From assembly GCA_900540305.1 (NCBI GenBank), contig UQFL01000032.1, positions 1 to 24,093 of the forward strand: a DNA stretch of 24,093 bases, in the 5' to 3' direction. The notes under the pieces are model-generated. The model was not told the DNA's origin, ran no database searches, and saw nothing but the letters and a program-made list of their open reading frames with translations. The position numbers were made by a program, and so were the translations under genes. Each line of letters opens with the position of its first letter. The stretch's first letter is position 1. The DNA comes from an uncultured Oscillospiraceae bacterium. GTDB lineage: Bacteria > Bacillota > Clostridia > Oscillospirales > Acutalibacteraceae. Below, piece after piece: positions 8,092 to 15,978 of the stretch.

Positions 8092-11000
8092 ATGTCTTGC
8101 TTTTCAAAAATATTTGAAAAGAGCAGTGAATTTATCAGCCTCGCCGAGAGTATAAACCCCATGGGTACTCCCGTCGGGGCAACAGGTGTTTCAGATGCCG
8201 CAAAGGCGCACTTCATTCACTCTCTTATACAGGAAAAGGGCGAAAAGGCGCTCATAATAATGCCCGACGAGGCTTCCGCCGTAAGAATGAGCGAAAACCT
8301 GGGCGCAATTCAGGCGGGTGTACTTTTTTACCCGTCCCGTGAATTTACATTCCAGCAGGTTGCGGGCGTTTCAAGAGATTTTGAGCATATCAGGCTCGGT
8401 GTTCTCTCAAAAATTTTAAACGAGGAATATACGGCTGTTGTATGCTCCGAAAATGCGGCAAGCCAGATGACTATGCCGCCGCAGGAACTGAAAAAAAGAA
8501 CAATAAAAATAAAAAAGAACGAAAGCGTAAACCTTGAAGAACTTATTGAGGGTCTTATCAAAGCAGGCTACACAAGATATGAGCAGGTAGACGGAACATC
8601 GCAGTTTGCCGTAAGGGGCGGAATTGCAGATATTTTCCCGCCAGGTTTTTCCGAGCCTGTAAGACTTGAATTTTGGGGCGACACGGTGGACACAATTTCC
8701 ACCTTTGACATTTCAACGCAAAGGCGCACAGGCTCTCTCGGAGAAATAGAGATTATCCCCTCATCCGAGGTGCTTTTTGATTCGGACAGTGCGCTTATTA
8801 AAAAGATAGACGCCCTTTCAAAATCACTCAAAGGCAAGGCGATAAAGGCAAGAGAACAGCTGAGCGCCGACATAGAAATGCTTGAAAGCGGTGTTTCCCT
8901 GCCCTGCTGTGACAAATACATACCGCTTGCTTACAACTCAAACGGTATTTTCGACTATTTAAGCGGACTCCTTTTTGTCTGCGAAAGCGCAAGGGTAAAG
9001 GAAAAAGCCAACAATTCGGTAAAACTTTTCAACGAGCAGATAAAATGGTATCTTGAGGACGGCACGCTCTGCAAAGGGCTTGACAGATACCGCCTGACCT
9101 TTGACGAACTTAAAGAAATTTATGAAAACCACGGCGCAGTTTATCTTGATTCCCTGCCGAGGGGCTCTTTTGACACACCAGTTTCACACCTTGCGTCATT
9201 CACCGTTCAGAGTTTTAATGCGTGGAACGGCACGGTGGCGCAGTTAAAAGAGGACATTGAGCCGTTCATAAAAAACAGCGCAACAGTATGCGTTATGGCA
9301 GGCACTTCAAGAAGTGCAAAGGCGCTTTGCAACGATTTGTGCGAGGACGGAGTAAACGCCGTTTTCTGTGACGGCTATCCCTTGGAATTTCAAAAGGGCG
9401 CAGTTACCGTAACAATAGGAACGGTAAACGCAGGCTTTGCAATCAGGGATATGAATTTTGCCCTGATAACCCACACAAAATCACACCTGCAAAAGGGCAA
9501 AAAGAAGAAAATCAGCGCCAAAAATGCAATACACTCGCTTGACGAACTCACCGTGGGCGACTACATTGTTCACAATGTTCACGGTATCGGTATTTTTGAG
9601 GGCATACACGCCCTTGAACTCAACAAGGTTAAAAAGGATTATATTAAAATCTCCTACGCAAAGGGCGACACACTTTATGTGCCCGTAACACAGCTTGACC
9701 TTGTTTCAAAATATATAGGACCCGGCGAAAACAGCAATGTTAAAATCAACAGGCTCGGCGGAAGCGAATGGAAAAAGGCAAAGGCAAAAGTGCGTGCATC
9801 CGTTAAGGATATGGCGAAAGAACTTATTGCGCTTTACGCAAAGCGAATGAGCACAAAGGGCTACGCATTTTCTGAGGATACGGATTTACAGCGTGACTTT
9901 GAACTTCGTTTTCCGTATGACGAAACGGACGACCAGCTGAGATGCACCGAGGAGATAAAGCGTGATATGGAACGAGCCGTGCCTATGGAAAGACTGCTTT
10001 GCGGCGATGTAGGGTTCGGCAAAACGGAAGTTGCGCTCAGAGCGGCGTTCAAATGTATTTCAGAGGGCAAGCAGTGCGCCCTGCTTGTTCCCACAACCGT
10101 ACTTGCAATGCAGCATTTCAACACGGCAAGGGCGAGAATGGAGGCTTTCCCCGTAAACACCGAAATGCTTTCACGCTTTGTTTCGCCAACGAAACAGAAA
10201 GAAATAATAAAAGGACTTGCCGACGGCAGAGTTGATTTTCTTATAGGAACTCACAAAATTATAGGCAAGGATATTAAATTTAAGGACCTCGGACTGCTCA
10301 TAATAGACGAGGAACAGCGTTTCGGCGTTGCGCAGAAAGAAAAGCTGAAAGAAAAATTCCCGAGAGTTGATGTTCTCACACTTTCAGCAACGCCCATTCC
10401 GAGAACGCTCAATATGGCGCTTAGCGGAATCAGGGATATGAGCGTTATTGAGGAAGCACCGTCAGACCGCCGACCTGTTCAGACATATGTGCTTGAATAC
10501 GATTTCGGTCTGCTTGCCGAAGCTATGGAAAGAGAGCTTGCAAGGGGCGGACAGTGCTATTATCTTCACAACAACATAGACACGATTGAGCACACCGCCG
10601 TTAAAATCAAAAAGGCGCTCCCAGACGCAAATGTTGGAATCGCCCACGGCAGAATGACGCAGGAACAGCTTTCTGATGTATGGGCAGATGTTGTAAACGG
10701 AGAAATCGATATACTTGTTTGCACAACAATTATTGAAACGGGCGTTGATGTTTCTAATGTAAACACGCTCATTATTGAAAACGCCGACAGGCTCGGACTT
10801 GCTCAGCTTCATCAGATAAGAGGACGAGTGGGCAGAAGCGCGCGCAGGGCGTACGCATATTTCACATTCGCAAGGGGCAAGGAACTGACTGACATTGCGC
10901 AGAAACGCCTTGAAGCGATAAGGGAATACACGGAATTCGGCTCAGGCTTTAAAATTGCGATGCGTGACCTTGAAATAAGGGGCGCAGGCTCAATACTCGG

Positions 11001-11559
11001 CAGCCGCCAGCACGGGCATATGGAAGCAGTCGGTTATGAAATGTATCTTAAACTGCTCGGCGAAGCCGTTGCTGAGGAAAAAGGCGATATCAAAGAGGGC
11101 GAGGAAGCTCCCGAATGCCTTATCGACCTGCCGATTGAAGCGCATATTCCCGAAAGCTATATTGAATCAACGCCTCAGAGACTTTCGATGTACAAACGCA
11201 TTGCGGCAATCAGGACGGATGCAGACGCTGCCGATGTTTACGACGAACTTAAAGACCGATTCGGTATGCCGCCTGCTTCAATAAACGGACTTATTGAAAT
11301 TTCACTTTTGAGAAATTCAGCGGCAATGCTCGGAATTTACGAGATTTCACAGCGAAACGGCTCTGTTCTTCTCTATATGCACGAGCCTGATGTGCGCTAT
11401 GCAGTTGAACTCAACAAGGAAATGAAGGGCAGAGTTACGCTCTCCGCTTCAAAGAAAGCGTATATTGCAGTAAGACTCGGAGATGATTCTGCGCTTGACA
11501 CGCTTCACAGCTGTCTTGAAATTATGAAAAATTTCAATGAAAAATCGGAGCAGAAATAA
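8092..11559 (+). CDS. mfd: Transcription-repair coupling factor Mfd
   Basis: This 1155-residue ATP-dependent DNA translocase pushes stalled RNA polymerase off DNA lesions and recruits UvrA. The order fits full-length Mfd: a UvrB-like N-terminal module (to about 350), a CarD-like RNA-polymerase-interacting domain (about 482-545, VGDYIVHNVHGIGIFEGI), the translocase lobes and a C-terminal TRCF domain (about 1000-1110). In the translocase, Walker A is GDVGFGKT with K644, the DEEQ box is D739-Q742, motif III is LSATPIPRT, and motif VI is QIRGRVGRS from Q908. AAGGAA near 8078-8083 is the ribosome binding site. It is the last gene of the transporter-pth-mfd unit and is followed at once by a strong terminator. 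Confidence 0.97.
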   Translation: MSCFSKIFEKSSEFISLAESINPMGTPVGATGVSDAAKAHFIHSLIQEKGEKALIIMPDEASAVRMSENLGAIQAGVLFYPSREFTFQQVAGVSRDFEHIRLGVLSKILNEEYTAVVCSENAASQMTMPPQELKKRTIKIKKNESVNLEELIEGLIKAGYTRYEQVDGTSQFAVRGGIADIFPPGFSEPVRLEFWGDTVDTISTFDISTQRRTGSLGEIEIIPSSEVLFDSDSALIKKIDALSKSLKGKAIKAREQLSADIEMLESGVSLPCCDKYIPLAYNSNGIFDYLSGLLFVCESARVKEKANNSVKLFNEQIKWYLEDGTLCKGLDRYRLTFDELKEIYENHGAVYLDSLPRGSFDTPVSHLASFTVQSFNAWNGTVAQLKEDIEPFIKNSATVCVMAGTSRSAKALCNDLCEDGVNAVFCDGYPLEFQKGAVTVTIGTVNAGFAIRDMNFALITHTKSHLQKGKKKKISAKNAIHSLDELTVGDYIVHNVHGIGIFEGIHALELNKVKKDYIKISYAKGDTLYVPVTQLDLVSKYIGPGENSNVKINRLGGSEWKKAKAKVRASVKDMAKELIALYAKRMSTKGYAFSEDTDLQRDFELRFPYDETDDQLRCTEEIKRDMERAVPMERLLCGDVGFGKTEVALRAAFKCISEGKQCALLVPTTVLAMQHFNTARARMEAFPVNTEMLSRFVSPTKQKEIIKGLADGRVDFLIGTHKIIGKDIKFKDLGLLIIDEEQRFGVAQKEKLKEKFPRVDVLTLSATPIPRTLNMALSGIRDMSVIEEAPSDRRPVQTYVLEYDFGLLAEAMERELARGGQCYYLHNNIDTIEHTAVKIKKALPDANVGIAHGRMTQEQLSDVWADVVNGEIDILVCTTIIETGVDVSNVNTLIIENADRLGLAQLHQIRGRVGRSARRAYAYFTFARGKELTDIAQKRLEAIREYTEFGSGFKIAMRDLEIRGAGSILGSRQHGHMEAVGYEMYLKLLGEAVAEEKGDIKEGEEAPECLIDLPIEAHIPESYIESTPQRLSMYKRIAAIRTDADAADVYDELKDRFGMPPASINGLIEISLLRNSAAMLGIYEISQRNGSVLLYMHEPDVRYAVELNKEMKGRVTLSASKKAYIAVRLGDDSALDTLHSCLEIMKNFNEKSEQK

Positions 11560-11609
11560 TAATTGAAATTAAAACATTTTTAATGCAAAACTCTTTTTTG
11601 AAAATATGA

Positions 11610-11638
11610 GTATAAATAAAAACACCTCGGGGCATAAT
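11610..11638 (+). promoter_or_regulatory. Possible forespore-type (sigma-F-like) promoter of the M23 gene
   Basis: GTATA (11610-11614), a 15-bp spacer and GGGCATAAT (11630-11638) resemble the degenerate sigma-F consensus as I remember it (GYATA, about 15-16 bp, GGnnAnAnT). One preferred purine is not matched. No sigma-A promoter with both boxes lies between mfd and the M23 gene. Transcription would start near 11645, at the Shine-Dalgarno sequence itself. This is a suggestion from pattern matching, made plausible by the SpoIIQ-like product. Confidence 0.3.
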
Positions 11639-11656
11639 GCTTTTGAGGTGTTTTTT
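11618..11656 (+). terminator. mfd terminator whose 3' arm carries the next gene's SD
   Basis: AAAACACCTC (11619-11628) pairs with GAGGTGTTTT (11645-11654), and an upper stem of G-U pairs plus GCA/TGC extends it. A T-run (11651-11656) ends at the next start codon. It is a textbook intrinsic terminator 60 nt after the mfd stop. Confidence 0.85.
11645..11650 (+). promoter_or_regulatory. Shine-Dalgarno site embedded in terminator arm
   Basis: GAGGTG is a six-base anti-SD complement, 6 nt before ATG 11657. It is also the base-paired 3' arm of the mfd terminator hairpin. In a transcript arriving from mfd it would be sequestered; in one starting downstream of 11628 it would be free. Confidence 0.65.
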
Positions 11657-12349
11657 ATGTCATCAGAATCAACATCAAAAAATTCAGGTAAAAATTTAAA
11701 AGCGCTTTTTTCCGTTGTATGTATCTGCGTTATTGCGCTCGGAATTATCGTTTATGCCACAACACGACCCGCTGAGGACGAGGTGAACGAGCCTACCACA
11801 ATGGTTGACACAACAGCGGTGCAGAATGCCGTTACCGTTAAGGAAACAACAACTGCGGCGCCGACCACCGAGGCTACAACTGCCGAAACAACAAAGGCGG
11901 AAGAAACCTCTATGCCCCTTTCGGACACAAACACGCCTTATAAGGGCACTTATGAATATCCGATTTCAGAGGCTGTTTTGCAGGGATACTCTGAGGAACT
12001 TGTGAAAAACGAAACGATGGGCGATTACAGAAGCCATATGGCGGTTGACTTTAAAGCCGAAGCAGGAACAGAGGTCTGCGCAATCAACGACGGACTTATT
12101 CTTGATGTTTACAACGACAGTATGCTGGGAATGGTTGTTGAAGTTGACCACGGCGGAAAGCTTGTTGCAAAATACTGCGGACTTGACAGCGTAAGCGTTT
12201 CAAAAGGCTCAAGAATAACATCGGGCCAGCTTGTGGGTACGCTCGGCAGTGTGCCGTTTGAAAGCACGCTTGAAAGCCACCTTCATTTTGAAACGGTGCT
12301 TGACGGAAAATATGTAAATCCCCTTTCTGTTATGGGAAAAACTGAATAA
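11657..12349 (+). CDS. Membrane-anchored M23 (LytM) peptidase, SpoIIQ-like
   Basis: This is a 230-residue protein from ATG 11657. The frame is open back to ATG 11606, but that start has no SD and its extra 17 codons are terminator hairpin sequence; ATG 11657 has GAGGTG at the right distance. Residues 14-34 are a single membrane anchor. A Thr/Ala/Glu-rich linker follows (about 40-85), then a C-terminal M23/LytM domain outside the membrane (about 100-225). The zinc-ligand pattern is present: H127-x3-D131 in SHMAVDF and H208-L-H210 in SHLHFE, so it may be an active peptidoglycan endopeptidase. The usual HxGxD glycine is Ala. Size, single anchor and the HFETVLDGKYVNPL ending recall clostridial SpoIIQ, the forespore part of the engulfment channel. 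A vegetative cell-wall hydrolase is the alternative. Confidence 0.85.
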   Translation: MSSESTSKNSGKNLKALFSVVCICVIALGIIVYATTRPAEDEVNEPTTMVDTTAVQNAVTVKETTTAAPTTEATTAETTKAEETSMPLSDTNTPYKGTYEYPISEAVLQGYSEELVKNETMGDYRSHMAVDFKAEAGTEVCAINDGLILDVYNDSMLGMVVEVDHGGKLVAKYCGLDSVSVSKGSRITSGQLVGTLGSVPFESTLESHLHFETVLDGKYVNPLSVMGKTE

Positions 12350-12382
12350 CGGCGCGCGGTTTTACCGCAATTTCCAAAATGC

Positions 12383-12430
12383 CCCCCTCGGCGGTTGAAA
12401 ACTCTTTTGCCGAGAGGGGTTATTTTTTTT
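12383..12430 (+). terminator. Rho-independent terminator of the M23 gene
   Basis: A GC-rich stem pairs CTCGGC (12387-12392) with GCCGAG (12409-12414), then CCCC with GGGG (12416-12419) around one bulged A. An eight-T run lies at 12423-12430. It is 34 nt after the stop. Confidence 0.85.
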
Positions 12431-12481
12431 GTATTTATTGTAAACATTTGGGTGCGGGCGGTTATTTACGGCAAATTATAG

Positions 12482-12510
12482 TTGCCTATTTTTTTTAGAT
12501 ATGGTATGAT
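12482..12510 (+). promoter_or_regulatory. Promoter of glyS with extended -10
   Basis: The -35 TTGCCT (12482-12487), a 17-bp spacer and the extended -10 TGGTATGAT (12502-12510) predict a start near 12517 and a leader of about 35 nt. That is too short for a T-box. The -35 overlaps an inverted repeat, GGCAA (12470-12474) and TTGCC (12482-12486), which may be chance or an operator. Confidence 0.65.
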
Positions 12511-12551
12511 TACTAATATATAACTACTTTTATCAAGGAGAACAAATTGAA

Positions 12552-13934
12552 ATGAAGAACACTGAAAAATCACTTGACGCACTCGTTGCGCTTTGTAAAG
12601 GCAGGGGCTTCGTTTACCCCGGCTCTGAAATATACGGCGGACTTGCAAACACTTGGGATTACGGCCCGCTCGGCGTTGAGCTTAAAAACAACATTAAGGA
12701 CGCTTGGAGAAAGAAATTTGTTCAGGAGAACAAATACAATGTAGGCCTTGACAGCGCAATTCTTATGAATCCTCAGACATGGGTTGCATCAGGCCACCTC
12801 GGCGGTTTCTCAGACCCGCTTATGGACTGCTGTGAGTGTAAAACACGCCACAGAGCAGACGACATTATCGAAAACTTTGACGGCACAAATGTTGCAGGCT
12901 GGAGCAACGAGGAAATGAGCGCTTATATCAAAGAGCACAATATTCCCTGCCCCAACTGCGGTGCAAACAACTTTACAGACATCCGTCAGTTCAACCTTAT
13001 GTTTAAAACATTCCAGGGTGTTACAGAGGACAGCAAGGATGAAATTTATCTCCGTCCCGAAACAGCTCAGGGTATTTTCGTAAACTTTGCAAACATTCAG
13101 CGCACAACAAGAAAGAAAGTTCCTTTCGGTGTTGCGCAGGTTGGTAAATCATTCAGAAACGAAATCACACCCGGTAAGTTCATTTTCCGTGTAAGAGAAT
13201 TTGAGCAGATGGAGCTTGAGTTCTTCTGCAAGCCCGGAACAGACCTTGAATGGTTTGATTACTGGAGATCTTTCTGCCGTGACTGGCTCTATTCTCTCAA
13301 CATCAGCAAAGAAAACCTCAGACTCAGAGACCACTCTCCCGAAGAGCTTTGCTTCTACTCAAAGGCAACAACTGACTTTGAATATCTCTTCCCGTTCGGC
13401 TGGGGCGAGCTTTGGGGCGTTGCAGACAGAACTGACTACGACCTCACTCAGCACATCAAAACAAGCGGCAAAAACCTTGAATATTTCGACCAGGAAGCAA
13501 ACGAAAAGTATGTTCCCTATGTTATTGAGCCGTCACTCGGCGTTGAAAGACTTTTCCTTGCCGTTCTCACAGAGGCTTATGACGAGGAAGTTATTGACGA
13601 GGCTAAAAACGACAAGAGAGTTGTACTTCGTTTCCATCCCGTACTTGCTCCGTTCAAGGCAGCTGTGCTTCCCCTTTCCAAAAAGCTCAGCGAAAAAGCA
13701 GGAGAAGTATTTGAAAATCTTTCTAAAAAATTCAGCGTTGATTTTGACGACGCAGGCTCTATCGGCAAGCGTTACCGCCGCCAGGACGAAATCGGAACTC
13801 CGTTTTGCATCACATACGATTTCGATACTGAAGAGGACGGCTGCGTAACAGTAAGAGACAGAGATACAATGGAGCAGGTAAGAATTCCGATTACCGAACT
13901 TGAAAGCTTCATTGCAGAAAAAATCGAATTCTAA
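12552..13934 (+). CDS. glyS: Glycyl-tRNA synthetase, single-chain alpha2 type
   Basis: This 460-residue class II synthetase charges tRNA-Gly with glycine. It is the eukaryote/archaea-like homodimeric type, unlike the alpha2-beta2 GlyQ/GlyS of E. coli and B. subtilis. Visible features are the N-terminal GSEIYGGLANTWDYGP, a probable zinc site C93/C96 and C133/C136 (CCEC, CPNC), YLRPETAQGIFVNF, motif 2 with FRNEITPGKFIFRVREFEQ, motif 3 with GVER at 330-333, and a C-terminal anticodon-binding domain (about 355-455, GSIGKRYRRQDEIGTP). AAGGAG at 12535-12540 is the ribosome binding site, 11 nt before ATG. The DUF975 gene follows after 31 nt with no terminator, so the two probably share a transcript. 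Confidence 0.96.
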   Translation: MKNTEKSLDALVALCKGRGFVYPGSEIYGGLANTWDYGPLGVELKNNIKDAWRKKFVQENKYNVGLDSAILMNPQTWVASGHLGGFSDPLMDCCECKTRHRADDIIENFDGTNVAGWSNEEMSAYIKEHNIPCPNCGANNFTDIRQFNLMFKTFQGVTEDSKDEIYLRPETAQGIFVNFANIQRTTRKKVPFGVAQVGKSFRNEITPGKFIFRVREFEQMELEFFCKPGTDLEWFDYWRSFCRDWLYSLNISKENLRLRDHSPEELCFYSKATTDFEYLFPFGWGELWGVADRTDYDLTQHIKTSGKNLEYFDQEANEKYVPYVIEPSLGVERLFLAVLTEAYDEEVIDEAKNDKRVVLRFHPVLAPFKAAVLPLSKKLSEKAGEVFENLSKKFSVDFDDAGSIGKRYRRQDEIGTPFCITYDFDTEEDGCVTVRDRDTMEQVRIPITELESFIAEKIEF

Positions 13935-13965
13935 CATCTTCCTTAAATCATAAAGGAGAATAATT

Positions 13966-15546
13966 ATGAACCTTGACCGCAGTCTTATAAAACAGCAGGC
14001 GAGAACAATTATTAAAAACAAGGTTATGAAACTGTTTCTAACATTTTTCATAGTAACCTTGTGCGCTTCGGCAGTAAACATAACCTTTTCCGTTGTAAAC
14101 AATGTTTACAGCACACGCTATACTAATTATTACAGCGATTTGTTCGATAATTACGATGATTATTATGACGATGATTATTACTATGGCGGCGGAAACAGTG
14201 ATTTCGGTTATTTTGACGATTTCGGAACGGAAAACGGCGACAGCTATGATTACGGCAACGATTTTTACAGCTTCGGCGCAGAAATTCCTATGATTAAAGC
14301 GCAAAATCCGTTCACAGCCTTAGCTGTTGCTAATGTTTTTTCTTTGGTTTCTATTGCAGCAACCGTTTTACTCCTACCGCTCACAATTGCTCTTTCATAT
14401 TTCTTTGTTGAATTTATAAAAGGCAAAGAATACGAGCTTGGTGCAGGAATAACATCTGTGTTCACAAACGCCTTTAAAGTTGATTACGGCAAAAAAATTG
14501 CTCTCGGCCTTTTAAAAGGCGTATTAATGTATGTGCTTACCATTTTATTTGTAATTCCCGGACTGATTTTTAATTACAGCTCTTATTTTGCATATGAGCT
14601 TATGTGCGAATATCCCAACTTATCTCCATGGGAAGCTATCAAGCTCAGCAAAAAAATGATAAAGGGCAACCGCTCAGAGCTTTTTGTTCTTGATTTAAGC
14701 TTTATTCCGTGGATGTTCCTTTGCATATTTATCTTCCCGATTATATATGTAGTGCCCTACTATTGGACTACAAAAGCGCTCTATTACGAAAACTTCAAAC
14801 TCCGCGCTCTTGCAATGGGCAGAATTACAGAGGATGATTTCCTTTCTGAACAAGAGATATATATGAAATATATGTCTCAGGTTCAGCAGGGCGCAGGCTA
14901 TTCACAGAATAACGGCACATCATATAATCAGGGTCAAACCTCACAGCAGGGAAACACCTATACTGCAAATCAAACTCAGCAGGGCAATCCGTTTACTAAC
15001 GGCTATACAAATCCGAACGGCGCAGGAGCAAATCCGTACACAACGGGTTACGCAAACAATTACAATGCTCAGAATAACGCAAGCGGATTTAATAATAATC
15101 AGCAGGCAGGAAACCCGAACGCAAATATGTATAATATGTTCGGCGCTCCCGTATATTATCAGCCGCCTGCAAACAACACGATTATACCGCCGCAGCAGTT
15201 TACGAATGACGGCAGCGTGCCGAAGAGGGATATTTACTCTAATATGACAAGCAGCACCGTTTCGCAGGACGACGCAGCAGGAGAAACTGCTCAGCCGAAA
15301 CCCGATTTCACCGTAACAGAGCCTCAGGAGCCTGAATTCACTCAGCCCGTTGAGCCTACGGAGGAATTTGTTGAGCCGACTGAGCCGACTGCACCTGAAG
15401 ATTTTACACAGCAGGCAGACGAGCCAATCGTGACGGAGCAGACAAACGAGCAGACAACACCTGCTGAGGAAACCGTTTTCACACAGCAGACGGACAATTC
15501 GACTGTGGCAGAACAAACCGATAATCAGCCTAAAGCTGACGAATAA
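13966..15546 (+). CDS. DUF975-family integral membrane protein with low-complexity loop and tail
   Basis: This 526-residue protein resembles DUF975 membrane proteins, whose function is not established. The family signature lies in SPWEAIKLSKKMIKGNRSEL (220-239) followed by FVLDLSFIPW and PYYWTTKALYYENF. Hydrophobic segments fall at about 23-45, 116-150, 186-210 and 240-266. Between the first two, residues 52-105 form a loop dominated by Asp, Tyr and Gly, probably outside the cell. From about 300 to the end the protein is low complexity: Gln/Asn/Gly/Tyr-rich to about 410, then Pro/Thr/Glu/Gln-rich and acidic, probably cytoplasmic if four segments cross. Most family members are, as I recall, much shorter (about 200-300 residues), so loop and tail are additions. 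AAGGAG at 13953-13958 precedes ATG. It is likely co-transcribed with glyS and ends at a strong terminator. Confidence 0.8.
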   Translation: MNLDRSLIKQQARTIIKNKVMKLFLTFFIVTLCASAVNITFSVVNNVYSTRYTNYYSDLFDNYDDYYDDDYYYGGGNSDFGYFDDFGTENGDSYDYGNDFYSFGAEIPMIKAQNPFTALAVANVFSLVSIAATVLLLPLTIALSYFFVEFIKGKEYELGAGITSVFTNAFKVDYGKKIALGLLKGVLMYVLTILFVIPGLIFNYSSYFAYELMCEYPNLSPWEAIKLSKKMIKGNRSELFVLDLSFIPWMFLCIFIFPIIYVVPYYWTTKALYYENFKLRALAMGRITEDDFLSEQEIYMKYMSQVQQGAGYSQNNGTSYNQGQTSQQGNTYTANQTQQGNPFTNGYTNPNGAGANPYTTGYANNYNAQNNASGFNNNQQAGNPNANMYNMFGAPVYYQPPANNTIIPPQQFTNDGSVPKRDIYSNMTSSTVSQDDAAGETAQPKPDFTVTEPQEPEFTQPVEPTEEFVEPTEPTAPEDFTQQADEPIVTEQTNEQTTPAEETVFTQQTDNSTVAEQTDNQPKADE

Positions 15547-15568
15547 AACAGAATAACTTAAATACATA

Positions 15569-15612
15569 AACGCCGCCTTTGAGCAATACGCTTTAAGGGC
15601 GGCGTTCTTTTT
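15569..15612 (+). terminator. Rho-independent terminator of glyS-DUF975 unit
   Basis: AACGCCGCC (15569-15577) pairs with GGCGGCGTT (15598-15606) and is followed by CTTTTT. The 9-bp GC-rich stem begins 22 nt after the stop. Confidence 0.85.
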
Positions 15613-15633
15613 ATGCAAAAATTAAATAGTATA

Positions 15634-15662
15634 TTGACAAAAGAATATTTAAGTGCTACGAT
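15634..15662 (+). promoter_or_regulatory. Promoter of the SdpR/SdpI-like operon
   Basis: A consensus -35 TTGACA (15634-15639), a 17-bp spacer and the extended -10 TGCTACGAT (15654-15662) predict a start near 15669, with a leader of about 34 nt. Confidence 0.7.
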
Positions 15663-15666
15663 ACAA

Positions 15667-15689
15667 TTAACAATTAGGTTAAATGTTAA
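15667..15689. promoter_or_regulatory. Candidate operator, inverted repeat TTAACA-n11-TGTTAA
   Basis: TTAACA (15667-15672) and TGTTAA (15684-15689) are perfect 6-bp arms spanning the predicted transcription start and reaching the SD site. An adjacent CAATTA direct repeat (15664 and 15671) adds symmetry. ArsR-family dimers bind such imperfect palindromes next to their own promoter, so autorepression is the natural guess. Confidence 0.4.
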
Positions 15690-15702
15690 GGGAGGTTTAA
15701 TT

Positions 15703-15978
15703 TTGGCATTACAACAAACACTAAAAGCGCTTGCAGACCCTGTTAGGCGTGAAATATTAAACCTTCTGAAAGGCGGCAGAATGTCCGCAGGTGAAATAAC
15801 GAGCCATTTTCCCGTAACTGCGGCTTCAATATCAAGGCACCTTTCAGTGCTTAAAGACGCCGATTTAATAAGGGACACGCGCGAGGGAAAATTCATTTTT
15901 TACGAAATCAACACATCCGTACTTGAAGAAACTATGCTTTGGATAGCAGATTTGAAAGGAGACGGTGGAAATGATTAA
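15703..15978 (+). CDS. ArsR-family winged-helix repressor, SdpR-like
   Basis: This 91-residue DNA-binding protein starts with TTG at 15703. The in-frame ATG at 15613 lies beside the preceding terminator's T-run and upstream of the promoter, whereas AAGGGAGG at 15688-15695 sits 7 nt before the TTG. The protein opens with the ArsR core LKALADPVRREILNLL (7-22). The helix-turn-helix is about 27-56 (MSAGEITSHF, SISRHLSVLKDADLI), and a wing carries REGKFIFYEIN. It has no cysteine, so it lacks the CxC metal sites of ArsR/SmtB sensors. That absence, its length and its place before an SdpI-type gene match B. subtilis SdpR, an autorepressor sequestered at the membrane by its SdpI partner. Its stop lies 8 nt inside the next gene. 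Confidence 0.88.
   Translation: MALQQTLKALADPVRREILNLLKGGRMSAGEITSHFPVTAASISRHLSVLKDADLIRDTREGKFIFYEINTSVLEETMLWIADLKGDGGND

Noticed and set aside
11568..11584. ATTAAAA/TTTTAAT hairpin after mfd
   Set aside because: All A-T, marginal stability, and the strong terminator just downstream explains the region.
11606..11656. Upstream ATG 11606 for the M23 protein
   Set aside because: No SD, and the added codons are the mfd terminator hairpin.
15613..15702. ATG 15613 as the repressor start
   Set aside because: It lies beside the previous terminator's T-run and upstream of the promoter, whereas TTG 15703 has a strong SD.
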